Below are positions 26,316-36,709 of a stretch of DNA of 64,000 nucleotides, one piece after another (position 1 is the first letter of the stretch; each line of letters opens with the position of its first letter). Made by a program: the position numbers and the translations under genes. Under the pieces are notes generated by a model. That model ran no database searches. It saw only the letters and a list, made by a program, of their open reading frames with translations, and was not told the DNA's origin. The DNA comes from Paenibacillus sp. BIC5C1 (GTDB lineage Bacteria > Bacillota > Bacilli > Paenibacillales > Paenibacillaceae), in assembly GCF_032399705.1 (NCBI RefSeq), contig NZ_CP135922.1, positions 4,340,001 to 4,404,000 of the forward strand, given 5' to 3'.

Positions 26316-29300
26316 CTACCTTGTTTTCTTCCAGTTCCAGATACTCCAAGAAGTTATCTTACCAAGAATGAGCCAGATGCGGGGTTTCTTTGGTTCTTCA
26401 GGAGTCTTCAGGATGCCGCCCTCCGGTCTCTCAATCGTCGTCTCAATTTCACGTTTAGGTCGTGTCGCGCCTTCCGCTTTTTCAATATCGACTTCAAAGA
26501 CACGCTTAGGTCTGTCGGCTTCTTCTGACTTCTCAATACCGACCTCTACTGCCTTGGTTGGTCTAGCGGCTTCTTCCGGTTCAGCGATGTGCGTCTCGAT
26601 AGGTTCACGGTAATTCACAGATTCAGTGTCATCATGGATTTCGGTCACAATCTGTTTCCTCTTCCTTGTGGCAGAATCCAGTTCCTCAATGACCGATTCG
26701 TTTTGATACGAACTATAGTCAGCGAGTTCTTCTTCCTGAATTACTGCGTTCATCTCCTTGCCGCTCGTAGCTTGCTCAGATTTATGGACGATGGCTTCCG
26801 CATTGGTTGTCGATGTTGCTGTCTCCATTTCCGAGATAGTTCCGACTTTCCTGCTATCATCAAGATAAGCCGACTCAACCTCATGAATAACGCCCTCTGT
26901 AGAACCGTCAGGGTAATCTGCGGATTCTAACCCGAGAACGCCAGCTTCCTCTGAAGTAAAGGATGTTGCCCCTTCAATCTCAGACAGCACTGCATCTGCA
27001 GACTTGTTCTGCGTTGCCCCTTCCAGTTTGGTCTCTTCCATCTCGTACTCTCTGTCACCGTAGGTTACTGATTCCAGTTCGTGTAAAACGGACTCTCTTG
27101 CCGCATCGCTCTGCCAAGCACCTTCAATTTCATGGAGGATAGATGGAGAGTTTCCGTCACTAATTCGAGCGCCTTCGATTTCATGTTTCACGCCTTCTTT
27201 GTCCGCCCGCTGTTCAGCTAACTCAATGCCGAACCATACTCCGTCTCTGCCTGATTCATTGACTGCGGTCTCCGGTTTGTGCTCATAGCCGACCTGCTTG
27301 GCATCTGACTGCTCTGCTGTCACCGTCTCCTGCATGACACCTTTAGCACTGGTCATATGGTCAGCCGTTTCCGGTCTTTCCATCACCCCGTCATACTCCA
27401 TGCCCGCCGAACCTGTCTCAATCCCTGCGACCACGCCTTCAGCGGCTGGGTCGGATACTGCTGTCTCAGGGAAATGTACTACAACGTTTTTGGTAATGTC
27501 GGACTCTGCGGCAGTCAACGTGTTCGGTCTCAGCCCTTCTCCGAATGTGGTCTGCTCTGCCGATTCAATCGTCTGCATAATGCCGATGTGCTTGTTCGCT
27601 TCAGAGATAGCCCGACCAATCTCAGACACGTCTGCTGTCCGGTGGAAGTCGAATAAAGATGCTCCTGACATTTCCTGCGGCATCGTTCCTTTCGGTTCGT
27701 TGATGTACCGTCCAGTAGAAGGATTTTCTACAGCAAGTTCTGCCCCTTTGTTATGCTCTGCCTTTACTTCATCCTGATTGGTGGCGACGACTGTCACACC
27801 TGCGCCCGCCTGTTTCATTCTTTCAATCACAGCTTGTGTGATGGCAGGGAAGCCGGCTTGAGTAAAGCCTTGAGTGATGCTGTCTTGGATGATGTTCTCC
27901 ATGCCAGCTTCGATTAAATCGACAGCTTTCGAGCCATACATAATCTCCATGAGCCGCACAGCCTTAAGGATTTCAGGAGACTCCGCAATCACGCCTTGTA
28001 TCTGCTCGAACGTAACCAAGGATTGGACTTCAGCTTGCATACGCTCCGTGACTTCTGCATCCGTCATCTCTTCTAGCTCTGCGTCAGTCCGGTCGCTGAC
28101 ATTATCTGCGCCCATGAATCTATCTACCAGCGGGTCGCTTCCCACATAAATCTCAGCGTTGGTCACAATCTGGATATCACTACTGCTACTTATAAAGTAT
28201 TCGGCATCTGATGATTTCCCTACGTCAGCGGCGTACTCCTGGTTGACTACTGCCTGTGAAGAGAACTCTATTTTACCTTTCGCTTCAGAGTCGCTAGAAG
28301 CGTCTGTAAGACTCTCATTTCCCCAAGCGTCCGAAGTGTACTCTGCCGACTCAAGACGATTCTCAGCGCCGTTTGAAATGCTCTCTGCCCCTGTAAAGAA
28401 GGAGATTATACCGCCCTTGTCGAAGTAGCGCGATTGCTCTAATCCATCTGTTCTTACATTGTAGTCCATCTCTACCTTGCCACTTTCCATTGCAGGGATG
28501 ACCCCTCCTTCCTGCAGAGTGTCAACATTGCTTATCCGGTCAATTGTCAGAAACGAACCTGACTGGCTGTCAGTTACTTCAATGGTCTCAAGCTGCCCAT
28601 CCTTCCTTGTTTCATACGTAAGGAACTCCTGAAGGTCTGCTGTTGCCCTTTTGTCCACGGTCTGCGTGGATTCGATTCTAGCATCCTTGACATGCTTGGT
28701 AGCTTGACTGTACGACTCAATGGTGTAAACATCCTCACGGGTTGTCGATTCGGTATACACGTCAAGGAGTGCAGGCGCATGAACCAACGTCTCGTAGGCA
28801 ATGCTCTCATGTAAAGTAGAATCGTGTACGGTCTCACCTTGAGTGAGCACCCCATCAATACCCCCGTCATAGACGGGTTGAATGAGGTCGCCTGTCATCG
28901 TATCCTGCTGGCTGGCTTGCATGACCGTATCTGTCTGCACGAACTCCTGCACGTCAACATTCTGATAGGTGTACACTTGGGTAAAAGTCTCAAGGTGCGT
29001 ATCCTTGTGCGTGTCTACCATGATAAATTCACTCAGCATCGTTGGGTCATGGTAAAGAGTCTCTGTTACAGTGCGCTCGTTTACCTCTGCATCCCCACCG
29101 CCGTAAGTGTCTGCCAGCGTAGTTAATGTCAGGTCTGCTTCATTCTGCTTCTCTGCATGAATATACGCTACGTCTTGTGCATCAAAAGCCATGTCGGATA
29201 CTGCGTTCTCTGTCTGTGACAGAAATGCGTCCTCCGTGACTTCCAGTCGCCGTGCTTCTTCTATATTTTCAAGAGATCCCTCTTGCCTTGTCTCGGCCAA

Positions 29301-30182
29301 TTCATACCCTTTAAGGGAAGAATCCTTGGTACTCATCTCAGCAAGTTCGTAACCGAGCTCCTTACCTTCACTCACAATGATTGCATACTCAACCGGATAG
29401 GATTTTCCGTCTGCCCTGTACATCCCAAAGTCTGCGGACTCGAAATGGGCAATTTCTCCTTGCATCGTGATGTTAGGGTCATGGCTAGCAGTGCTTAGTA
29501 AAGCAATCTCCCCGTCCAAGATGTTTCTGACAATGTTCGACAAAACCGCCCGACCTTTTTCCGCATTAAGGCGAACCCCATTCTCAGCCGTGTCGAAGCC
29601 TGACATTTGAGCGTCCGCTGATATCCCTGAAGTATAGGACTCCAAGGCATGGATAACACTCTGCTTGTTAGATAGTGAAATGGATACTCTGTTCCCTTCC
29701 TCAATGGAGACCTTCACGTCATAAAGATCACCGGAGGATAATTCGTCAAGAAGTGCCAGATGGTCTGTTCGACTGCCTTCGCTCACCGCCGCACCTTCAG
29801 CATCAAGTACCTGCTCTAGCCTGCGTACGCTCTGTTGCTCTCCAATTGCGTCCGTGACTGTTTCGCCGTTAAAATACTTATGTATGCCCGACAAGTACGA
29901 TACGATAGATGCGACTACAGTCTCCACCTCAAAGCCGTCATACTGAGTGACGTACTCAGCACTCCCTAGACGCCCGAATAATCCAGTAGCCGAGTGAGGT
30001 ACTTTATTTGCGCTCTTCATGGTATCTTCAATCAGTGTTCGATAGGTACTGTTAACGGGAGCGGTCAGGTGATATTGATTGTTAGCATTGATAATCTGCT
30101 CAAACCCAATTGTCAGTTCATAGCCCTTTTTAGAAAAAAGGGCGGTGAAGCTGATCAGGTAAGATTTCTTACCGTTCATCAT
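26316..30182 (-). CDS. Acidic repeat-rich giant tail protein (1,288 aa), unknown family
   Basis: The protein opens with a beta-rich 60-residue head (SYLISFTALFSKKGYELTIG). The remaining 1,200 residues are Glu, Asp, Ala, Ser and Thr-rich repeats with no hydrophobic core or membrane segment. Repeats of roughly 20 to 25 residues carry motifs such as HEIEGAxxSD, EGVxHEVESA and IEKxEEADRPKR. Near residues 700 to 790 there is a helical stretch (LEEMTDAEVTERMQAEVQSL). The basic C-terminus ends WSIWNWKKTR after a proline-lysine segment. It is probably an extended, flexible virion component. It has a ribosome site AGGGAGG. I know no described family of this kind. Confidence 0.65.
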   Translation of the reverse strand: MMNGKKSYLISFTALFSKKGYELTIGFEQIINANNQYHLTAPVNSTYRTLIEDTMKSANKVPHSATGLFGRLGSAEYVTQYDGFEVETVVASIVSYLSGIHKYFNGETVTDAIGEQQSVRRLEQVLDAEGAAVSEGSRTDHLALLDELSSGDLYDVKVSIEEGNRVSISLSNKQSVIHALESYTSGISADAQMSGFDTAENGVRLNAEKGRAVLSNIVRNILDGEIALLSTASHDPNITMQGEIAHFESADFGMYRADGKSYPVEYAIIVSEGKELGYELAEMSTKDSSLKGYELAETRQEGSLENIEEARRLEVTEDAFLSQTENAVSDMAFDAQDVAYIHAEKQNEADLTLTTLADTYGGGDAEVNERTVTETLYHDPTMLSEFIMVDTHKDTHLETFTQVYTYQNVDVQEFVQTDTVMQASQQDTMTGDLIQPVYDGGIDGVLTQGETVHDSTLHESIAYETLVHAPALLDVYTESTTREDVYTIESYSQATKHVKDARIESTQTVDKRATADLQEFLTYETRKDGQLETIEVTDSQSGSFLTIDRISNVDTLQEGGVIPAMESGKVEMDYNVRTDGLEQSRYFDKGGIISFFTGAESISNGAENRLESAEYTSDAWGNESLTDASSDSEAKGKIEFSSQAVVNQEYAADVGKSSDAEYFISSSSDIQIVTNAEIYVGSDPLVDRFMGADNVSDRTDAELEEMTDAEVTERMQAEVQSLVTFEQIQGVIAESPEILKAVRLMEIMYGSKAVDLIEAGMENIIQDSITQGFTQAGFPAITQAVIERMKQAGAGVTVVATNQDEVKAEHNKGAELAVENPSTGRYINEPKGTMPQEMSGASLFDFHRTADVSEIGRAISEANKHIGIMQTIESAEQTTFGEGLRPNTLTAAESDITKNVVVHFPETAVSDPAAEGVVAGIETGSAGMEYDGVMERPETADHMTSAKGVMQETVTAEQSDAKQVGYEHKPETAVNESGRDGVWFGIELAEQRADKEGVKHEIEGARISDGNSPSILHEIEGAWQSDAARESVLHELESVTYGDREYEMEETKLEGATQNKSADAVLSEIEGATSFTSEEAGVLGLESADYPDGSTEGVIHEVESAYLDDSRKVGTISEMETATSTTNAEAIVHKSEQATSGKEMNAVIQEEELADYSSYQNESVIEELDSATRKRKQIVTEIHDDTESVNYREPIETHIAEPEEAARPTKAVEVGIEKSEEADRPKRVFEVDIEKAEGATRPKREIETTIERPEGGILKTPEEPKKPRIWLILGKITSWSIWNWKKTR

Positions 30183-30207
30183 TCACCGCCAACCTCCCTT
30201 GCTATTA

Positions 30208-32028
30208 TTACGAGTTCTTCTTCAACGTTTCTTTCAGGATGCCGAGACCGATTGGAGCAAACGGCGACATGTTAGCCAGTGTGAACGGGCTGACAGGTGT
30301 GTCTGCCAACGTGTAGCGGTAAAGTTGCTTGTACTCGTAAGTAGCGAGGACTTCCGATTCAGCCGCAGGTGCTTTTCCTTCAAGAAAGTTAATTGTCTTC
30401 GTCTCGATATCAACCGTGTAGTCTGTGCCGAGCACTTGGTCTACGCAATCCACCTGAACTTCCAACTTAAACGGAGTTCCGTCATCCTTCAGTGAAGGTG
30501 AGTGCGCCATATGGAATACTTTGTTAAAACCTGTACCCTTGCCTACTTCCTCATGGTCGGATGTCTCCACTACCTCAAGTTCATCGAGTTGGGAAATGTT
30601 CTTAGGGTGTACGGCGTAACATTCGTCGAGCTTACCTACAAAACCATCATTCGGGTGAACAATGTACATCGGGGAGATGTGGTATTTACCACTATAAACC
30701 GATGGATTAAATCGGGACTCACCCGCATCAACGTTTTTATCGTGCGTTATGAATGCGAGGTAATGCTGTTGGTAGTATGTACCACCGATGGACTGCTGAA
30801 GCTGTACCCCGCGGTTTCCGTTGGATGTGTTGTTACCGTAGTCGACGTAAATCGCACCCAACTTCATGTCTTTCTTCCATACAACTTCGTCTGCTTCCCG
30901 ACAACCGGAGATAATGACGTTGTTTTTGCGAGGGGACTTACCAAGAGTCGTTAGCCGCCCAATGTACAACGGAGCGAAGTAAGTATTCTCAGCGCCCGGA
31001 GTAGGATCTGGACGGAAAAACATTACGATTCGGTCTTTGGTCACATTCCCCCAATAGTACATCGTACTATCACGTTGCCATCCTCTATCAAAGTTCTGCA
31101 ACGGAGTGAAGGACAGAGCCGTTGGCAGGGATGGATAGATGTAATAAATGGATGAGTAAACAGCATTCATTAGATCATTCGGTTTATCGGGGTCAAAGTT
31201 CTTGACTGAGATATCACCGTAATTCAGCGTTTGGTTTCCTGTGGCGTTCAGAATTCTGATGTAGGATGCGTGTAATTCTGCCCCTGCGTCCGGTGCTTTG
31301 CCAACGAACGTTACACTATTATTAGTGTAGTCAACTGTGTATAACGTTGAATCCTGTTCTACCTGATTCACATAAACCCTTATAGTGTCCGCTTTAATCG
31401 TCGCCACCGTTGGGATTTGGAACAACTTACGAGTTCCATCACCATCCGGTAAAATGGATTCAGGGTCACCAATTACTACAGAACCACTAACGCCTTGTAC
31501 GATTCTTTCGCCCCGCACATCATCGAATGTGAAGAAGTACATGCGCTTCACTGGCTGAGGTGCGATTGGAGATGGGGAGTAGTTTGCTGTAATTGCATCA
31601 GTCGGCAACGGTGCGGACGTGAATGTGATGATACCGTTCGTTTCATCGAGAACGTAGTCTGTCGAAGCAACAGCGTTACCGTTCTTATAGACGATGACAG
31701 AATCTTTGAGTACAGGGAACACTTGGAAGTGGAACTTCGTGTTTAATGTCTCGTTTACAATCAACGCACCAAGTACGGAGTTCTGAGAAATAAACTCTTG
31801 CTCGCCCAAGGTTGGATTGCTTTTCTTGCCGTATCCGTAAACCATGCCGAAGTTCCGCATTTGGTTGTCCGAGCCGAGAGACCGGAACAAGCGGACATCT
31901 GCGAACTTCTGACCGTCTTGAGATACGGAGCGGTACTTTATGAATGTATCCCATCCCTTGGAGTTAAACAGTGCTTCAAGGTCTTTAGGGAATAACTGAA
32001 TCGTTGAATCTCCATCAAACCAACTCAC
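30208..32028 (-). CDS. Tail-tip protein, paralogue A (606 aa)
   Basis: The start is GTG 32028 after AGAGGTGA. This protein and the next two upstream share a layout: an N-terminal segment LFNSKGWDTFIKYRSV, a tail-specific middle, the signature FNPSVYSGKYHISPMYIVHP, a VGKLDECYAVHP strand, and an ending SPFAPIGLGILKE. It uniquely carries two beta segments of the form FQVFPVLKDSVIVYKNGNAV and RVYVNQVEQDSTLYTVDYTN, found in many phage structural proteins. Its function is likely structural within the tail tip or fibre base. The family is not one I can name. Confidence 0.65.
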   Translation of the reverse strand: MSWFDGDSTIQLFPKDLEALFNSKGWDTFIKYRSVSQDGQKFADVRLFRSLGSDNQMRNFGMVYGYGKKSNPTLGEQEFISQNSVLGALIVNETLNTKFHFQVFPVLKDSVIVYKNGNAVASTDYVLDETNGIITFTSAPLPTDAITANYSPSPIAPQPVKRMYFFTFDDVRGERIVQGVSGSVVIGDPESILPDGDGTRKLFQIPTVATIKADTIRVYVNQVEQDSTLYTVDYTNNSVTFVGKAPDAGAELHASYIRILNATGNQTLNYGDISVKNFDPDKPNDLMNAVYSSIYYIYPSLPTALSFTPLQNFDRGWQRDSTMYYWGNVTKDRIVMFFRPDPTPGAENTYFAPLYIGRLTTLGKSPRKNNVIISGCREADEVVWKKDMKLGAIYVDYGNNTSNGNRGVQLQQSIGGTYYQQHYLAFITHDKNVDAGESRFNPSVYSGKYHISPMYIVHPNDGFVGKLDECYAVHPKNISQLDELEVVETSDHEEVGKGTGFNKVFHMAHSPSLKDDGTPFKLEVQVDCVDQVLGTDYTVDIETKTINFLEGKAPAAESEVLATYEYKQLYRYTLADTPVSPFTLANMSPFAPIGLGILKETLKKNS

Positions 32029-32116
32029 GATAAATCACCTCTCGTTTGGAATTACCCTGCCGGTTATCCTGACTAAATATACTTATTTAATAGGAATTAA
32101 TGCCAGGGCTATATTG

Positions 32117-33595
32117 TTATGGGGTTGTAGGCTGTGTCGGTGCAGGTGTCGGAGTGACCTCCACGCCTTCATCATCTACAGTATTTAAGTACAATCCAAT
32201 ACCCGCTGGACGGTACTGAGTTCCCGGCTTACTTGTCAGTGGGGACACACCCTCAACCAAGAAGTAACGGAATACATCGAATTCATCTGGGCAGTGATCC
32301 TTCTTCACACGCAGTTTGTTTGCATTAAAGGACAGCGCCGATAATGCGATGGTGTCTTTCAGTGCTCCCCGCACCCCTTCTTCTGGATGAACCACGTACA
32401 GCTTGGAAGTGTGAACCTTACCGCTGTATCGGGAAGGGTTAAAGGAATACTTGTAAAGAGGATTCTCAGCGTTGTTCCAAGCCCGCGGATAGTCTCGCTT
32501 GCCATCCTGCGAGGTACGCATTGGAGGGATGGCATTGGCTGGTGCGTTCCAAGACAGGTAGTACGCCTGATATCGAGCACCGAGTTTACCACGGCTGACC
32601 ATAACGTTGTCCAAACCGTTCGCAGGATTCTTAGGGTAGGTTTTCATTAGCGGCATGATGTTCGGTTGTCTCTTCGTCGTATCATCGAAGTCGTACTCAG
32701 CGATAGCAGTCAACCCCGCTGAACCTGTCTGTGTCACGATAGGTACACTACCTGCGAACATTGCGTAGGCATCATCACCTTCTTCAATGGCATCCAGCTT
32801 ACCGAAGTAGAGAGGAATGATTGGAACAAGGTTTCCTTCCGGTGCAGGTACGTTGTCACATTGGATGATGAAGAACAGGCTATCTCCGTTCAAGTGACCT
32901 TTAATAGAGATTTCTGAGTCAGCCCACCAGTTCGTATTTTGAATCGCATAGTTGATATCGTCGTCGTGGTATTTTTCCAAAAGGTTGGTGCGAAGACCAG
33001 CTTGCATGATTGGAGACTGCATCCGATTCCCTTCAGCTTTAGATACAGTGAAGGTAGCCGTCGAGCCTGTGCCTACCCAACCTGCCGCTTCTACTTCGAT
33101 ATCCAGAGCCGCCCGTTTAAGGTCGCCCGAGTTAATCCAAGGCAGTGTTACGTCAGAGTAGTTGGGCATAAGTCCCGCCAAATTCTCGACCATGTAGAAG
33201 TACAGAGTCTGAGGGGAACGATACTTACGGAACTCGTTTGTAGCCCATTCTGAGAACACCGCAAGTGTTGCAGGAGCCGGCGCTTTTGAATCAGGTGACT
33301 TGTTTAGCTTCCGAAGTTGACCAAGGTTCTGATTCCATGTACCAAGAACAGCAACGCCAAACATCTTGTCTGCAGTGTTCTTGTAAATGAAGTGCTCCGC
33401 CACGTAGATTGGAATGTCGGCCGAATCAAGACCGGTGTACGTGCTTCGCATAATACCTGCATCAAAAACCACTTTCTTAAAATTAGCGACCGTATCCCAT
33501 CCTTGAGTAGCAAGTAGGTCTCCTAACCGAGGTTGAATATCCTGTTCCGTTACTTTCGGGGTAAACGATGCAGGAGTTGTGTCGATAAATGGCAT
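32117..33595 (-). CDS. Tail-tip protein, paralogue B (492 aa)
   Basis: It starts at ATG 33595 after AGGGGTG. The paralogous signatures are LLATQGWDTVANFKKVVF, YYLSWNAPANAIPPMRTSQD, FNPSRYSGKVHTSKLYVVHP and YFLVEGVSPLTSKPGTQYRP, all closely matched in the next upstream gene. It is the shortest of the three and ends in a Pro/Thr-rich tail (TPTPAPTQPTTP). Neither catalytic motifs nor membrane segments are visible. A structural role in the tail tip is inferred from the operon. Confidence 0.68.
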   Translation of the reverse strand: MPFIDTTPASFTPKVTEQDIQPRLGDLLATQGWDTVANFKKVVFDAGIMRSTYTGLDSADIPIYVAEHFIYKNTADKMFGVAVLGTWNQNLGQLRKLNKSPDSKAPAPATLAVFSEWATNEFRKYRSPQTLYFYMVENLAGLMPNYSDVTLPWINSGDLKRAALDIEVEAAGWVGTGSTATFTVSKAEGNRMQSPIMQAGLRTNLLEKYHDDDINYAIQNTNWWADSEISIKGHLNGDSLFFIIQCDNVPAPEGNLVPIIPLYFGKLDAIEEGDDAYAMFAGSVPIVTQTGSAGLTAIAEYDFDDTTKRQPNIMPLMKTYPKNPANGLDNVMVSRGKLGARYQAYYLSWNAPANAIPPMRTSQDGKRDYPRAWNNAENPLYKYSFNPSRYSGKVHTSKLYVVHPEEGVRGALKDTIALSALSFNANKLRVKKDHCPDEFDVFRYFLVEGVSPLTSKPGTQYRPAGIGLYLNTVDDEGVEVTPTPAPTQPTTP

Positions 33596-33643
33596 TTAAA
33601 TAGCACCCCTTTACTTATTAGCTTTATATGGCAAGTCCTGCTG

Positions 33644-36304
33644 TTACACAGGACAGTTTACCAGGTATTCCCACGACGAACTTGACCCCGAACTGGAGGA
33701 CATGACCACCTTTATTTGTGTTACGCCGCCAACTGGGCTGTACTGGAATTGGAGTGAACCTCCGTTAGATACTTCCATGTTGGTGCTGGCAAGCAACTGG
33801 TTCTGATAGTAAACATCCATACGGTCAGCTACCCCATACATGTTGTAGGTGATGACGACTCGCCCAGATGAATTGCCCATCTCATGCAGTTTCTCCGTAT
33901 AAGCTCCGCCGCCAGAATCGTTCAGCTTACCGCACTGCAATGTATTAGCCGGTGGGGGTGGTGGAGGGGGTGGGGGCACGTACTTGGCAGTTACCGTTAT
34001 GGTTGCCGTAGCCGTTGCCTGCTGACCTATTTCATTCCACACCGTAAGATTGACCGAATACGTGCCGACATTGCTGAACGTAAACGTTGCATTATCGACT
34101 GTATACAAGCCCTTTTTCACGTCACTCGTCACTTCCCACTTGTAATTCGTAATAGGGGAATGCTTGCTGTACAGCGATGTGAACTTGATTGACGTGTCCT
34201 CTTCTATACTTGAATAACCAGGGTCGATTGACAGAATCAGAGCTGGTGGCTCAGGCGGTGCAGGAGGAATCTCAGGAAGAGTGTACCCCGCCTTCAGGAT
34301 GCCGAGAGCGGCAGGTCTGTATGGCGTTGCAGGTCTCTTTGTCAGTGGTGAGATTCCTTCGACCAAATAGTAAGAGTAGACCTCATACCTGTTCTCGTCG
34401 TCACAGTAATCTCTCACAGCCTTTAACTCGTCGCCATTCATTATAGTTAAGGGAGAGGTTAAAATAACGTTTCGCAGTGTTCCGAACGTACCATCTTCAG
34501 GATGAACCAGAAGTGCACGGGATGAATGGGCTTTCCCGCTATACCTTGACGGACTAAACTGGTACTTGTATTGCTCGTTCATGTAATCTTTCCAAGCCCT
34601 TGGGTGCTTATGGTTGTCAGCATTTCCCCTTAACGGTGGCATAGAATTAGATGGGACATTCCAAGACAGGTAGTGCGCCTGATACCTTGCACCGAACTTA
34701 TTTCGCTTGACCATAATGGAGTCAATCCCGTTACTTGGGAAGTGTGGATACTCCTTCATAACAGGAAGCAAAACCTCTTGCTTGATGCTCACATCGTCAT
34801 AATCGAACTGACCGGACTGCTTGAGAGCGGCTTCTACGGTAGCCCCGTCCTTGTTGTATGCCGTCCCTGAGAATAAGGCAGACGGTGCGCCTTCAGTATT
34901 CCGATTAGTCTCAATATGAACCTCAAGAAACATCCGACCGGATACCGGGGTGTAGCCACTCACTCCATCTCCACTCACTGCTTCAATGGTCACAGAGGAC
35001 ATGCCCTCGATCCCCGTTATATCGAACTGCCCCATCAACTGAGCATCATTCCTGTTACTTGTCGGCTCTACCGCCCCAATGGTATTGAACTTTCCAATCT
35101 CTTGACCTGCGATGGTCAGCGTGACAGCTTCGTCAGGCATGTCGCCGTCCGTGTCACCCATTAGCCATACCTTTACATACGACCCTGCATTGACCATCGG
35201 TTTACCTGAGATGATTGTGGACGTTTTCGTTTGCTTCCGGTAGAAGTCGAACGTGATATCCCGATTAATAACCTCTTCTGTCAAGCCGTTAACATCGAAG
35301 TCTCCCATGTAGAGAGGAATCGCAGGTACGGCGTTGTCATCCCAAACGGGAGCAGTGTCCGCAACGATAATCAGCATGAGCGACTTACCGTCCACGAATC
35401 CTTTGACGAACACCTTACTGTCATCCCACCAGTTCGTAAATTTCACGTCAACGAAGGCAATCTTCTCTGTGTGCTCAAGCTGAGGGATTCTTGTACGGGA
35501 CGTGACTATTGGCGACTGGTACATCTGAGGGAAGGAATCAGTAATTCGTGACTGAAGAGCGTTCGTATTATCGTCCAGCCCCCACATGCTTGTTTGCACT
35601 TCAACATCCAAAGCCACCCGCTTCAGTTCATTGACGTTCTCCCACCCAACCAACATCTTCCCGTTTCCAATCCACTTCTCAAGCTGGTAGAAGTAAAGCG
35701 TATGCCGCTCAAAGAGGGCATCTTCGTTAGCCTTCTGAATCGCCCAAGAGAATACGCCGCTGTCCTGCGGTGTTAACTGAGTACCGTAATCGGCATTTTT
35801 GTCATAGATTGCGAATGGTACTTTACAGTCCGTCCGTCCAATCTGCTCATTAATGTGAGCCAGCATTGCCATGCCAAACAGGTTTCCCGATATATTTTTG
35901 ACGACGATGTGCTTGGTCACATAGAAGTCGAAGGTGTCCGCTGACCCGACCGTGCTGTAGTAAATCGCTACCTGACCGGATACCCCTGCTTCAAAGGTAA
36001 TCGTGGTGGTTTCGTCAGTGTTCTTGACCGCTGTGTAATAGGATGTTGGAGCAATCTCTCCATCAAGGAAGATGTAGTAATCATCGTTCAGTACCTTAGG
36101 CAAGTCTATTTCAGGGTTAGCCATCGGAAGGTAGAAACGCTTGATTGTTGGCTTGGTCAGCTTGTTGGAGTAGGTTACCTTAGTAAACTCAGCTACCTTT
36201 GACCAGCCGTTGGTTGTCATGATACCAGCAAGCCCTTCTAGCAGGAACTCTTCATTTATGGTCGTGTCGAGCCAAGGCGTTGGCTGGTATGACGTATCTG
36301 CCAT
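33644..36304 (-). CDS. Tail-tip protein, paralogue C with PKD domain (886 aa)
   Basis: It starts at ATG 36304 after AAAGGAGGTGA. The first 660 residues follow the paralogous layout (GIMTTNGWSKVAEFTKVTY, YLSWNVPSNSMPPL, FSPSRYSGKAHSSRALLVHP, YLVEGISPLTKRP). Residues about 685 to 780 form a PKD/Ig-like domain (SIEEDTSIKFTSL, ITNYKWEVTSD, GTYSVNLTVWN). A run of nine prolines links it to a C-terminal domain of about 85 residues with aromatic strands (RVVITYNMYGVADRMDVYY). PKD domains are common on surface proteins that bind polysaccharide or protein; here it probably adds a binding module to the tail tip. Confidence 0.72.
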   Translation of the reverse strand: MADTSYQPTPWLDTTINEEFLLEGLAGIMTTNGWSKVAEFTKVTYSNKLTKPTIKRFYLPMANPEIDLPKVLNDDYYIFLDGEIAPTSYYTAVKNTDETTTITFEAGVSGQVAIYYSTVGSADTFDFYVTKHIVVKNISGNLFGMAMLAHINEQIGRTDCKVPFAIYDKNADYGTQLTPQDSGVFSWAIQKANEDALFERHTLYFYQLEKWIGNGKMLVGWENVNELKRVALDVEVQTSMWGLDDNTNALQSRITDSFPQMYQSPIVTSRTRIPQLEHTEKIAFVDVKFTNWWDDSKVFVKGFVDGKSLMLIIVADTAPVWDDNAVPAIPLYMGDFDVNGLTEEVINRDITFDFYRKQTKTSTIISGKPMVNAGSYVKVWLMGDTDGDMPDEAVTLTIAGQEIGKFNTIGAVEPTSNRNDAQLMGQFDITGIEGMSSVTIEAVSGDGVSGYTPVSGRMFLEVHIETNRNTEGAPSALFSGTAYNKDGATVEAALKQSGQFDYDDVSIKQEVLLPVMKEYPHFPSNGIDSIMVKRNKFGARYQAHYLSWNVPSNSMPPLRGNADNHKHPRAWKDYMNEQYKYQFSPSRYSGKAHSSRALLVHPEDGTFGTLRNVILTSPLTIMNGDELKAVRDYCDDENRYEVYSYYLVEGISPLTKRPATPYRPAALGILKAGYTLPEIPPAPPEPPALILSIDPGYSSIEEDTSIKFTSLYSKHSPITNYKWEVTSDVKKGLYTVDNATFTFSNVGTYSVNLTVWNEIGQQATATATITVTAKYVPPPPPPPPPANTLQCGKLNDSGGGAYTEKLHEMGNSSGRVVITYNMYGVADRMDVYYQNQLLASTNMEVSNGGSLQFQYSPVGGVTQIKVVMSSSSGSSSSWEYLVNCPV

Positions 36305-36319
36305 TTCATCACCTCCTTT

Positions 36320-36706
36320 CTATTTGAGCGTTTGGTAGTTTGCCCATACTACCTTAGGCTTGCCGCCCTCATTGAAGAACTCAAAGTGAAGTTGTGTTCC
36401 CTGCTTACATGGAATAATCGCCGTCAGGTACATACCCTCCGGTAAATCCTTCGTGTAAATGTTCTTACACACCAGCCGTTCCCCTACGTACAAGTTCCAA
36501 TAATCCCTTGCTTCGTAGTTGGATACGCCGACTGCAACGGAAAGCAACTCACAATCCTCTTGAATGGTCAGCTTGTGTTCGACCTTGCCCGCCATTGGGG
36601 ACTCTATCATAATCCCTTCAATGTACGGGTTCGTTTTGGTAGGCATAAAAGGAGGGTCGAGTCTACCGCCAACCAGATAACTTGCAAAATTTGCTCCGCT
36701 AGACAT
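36320..36706 (-). CDS. Small tail-tip protein (128 aa)
   Basis: It starts at ATG 36706 after AGGCGGTG. Strand-rich text (MIESPMAGKVEHKLTIQED, SVAVGVSNYEARDYWNLYVG, MYLTAIIPCKQGTQLHFEFF) suggests a single beta-sandwich domain, the size of small accessory tail proteins. It follows another small gene directly and precedes the PKD-containing protein, so it is probably expressed with the tail tip. The exact family is unknown to me. Confidence 0.6.
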   Translation of the reverse strand: MSSGANFASYLVGGRLDPPFMPTKTNPYIEGIMIESPMAGKVEHKLTIQEDCELLSVAVGVSNYEARDYWNLYVGERLVCKNIYTKDLPEGMYLTAIIPCKQGTQLHFEFFNEGGKPKVVWANYQTLK

Positions 36707-36709
36707 TCA

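Noticed and set aside
27298..27777. Plus-strand ORF of 159 codons inside the acidic repeat gene
   Set aside because: A shadow of the strongly biased codon pattern of the minus-strand gene.
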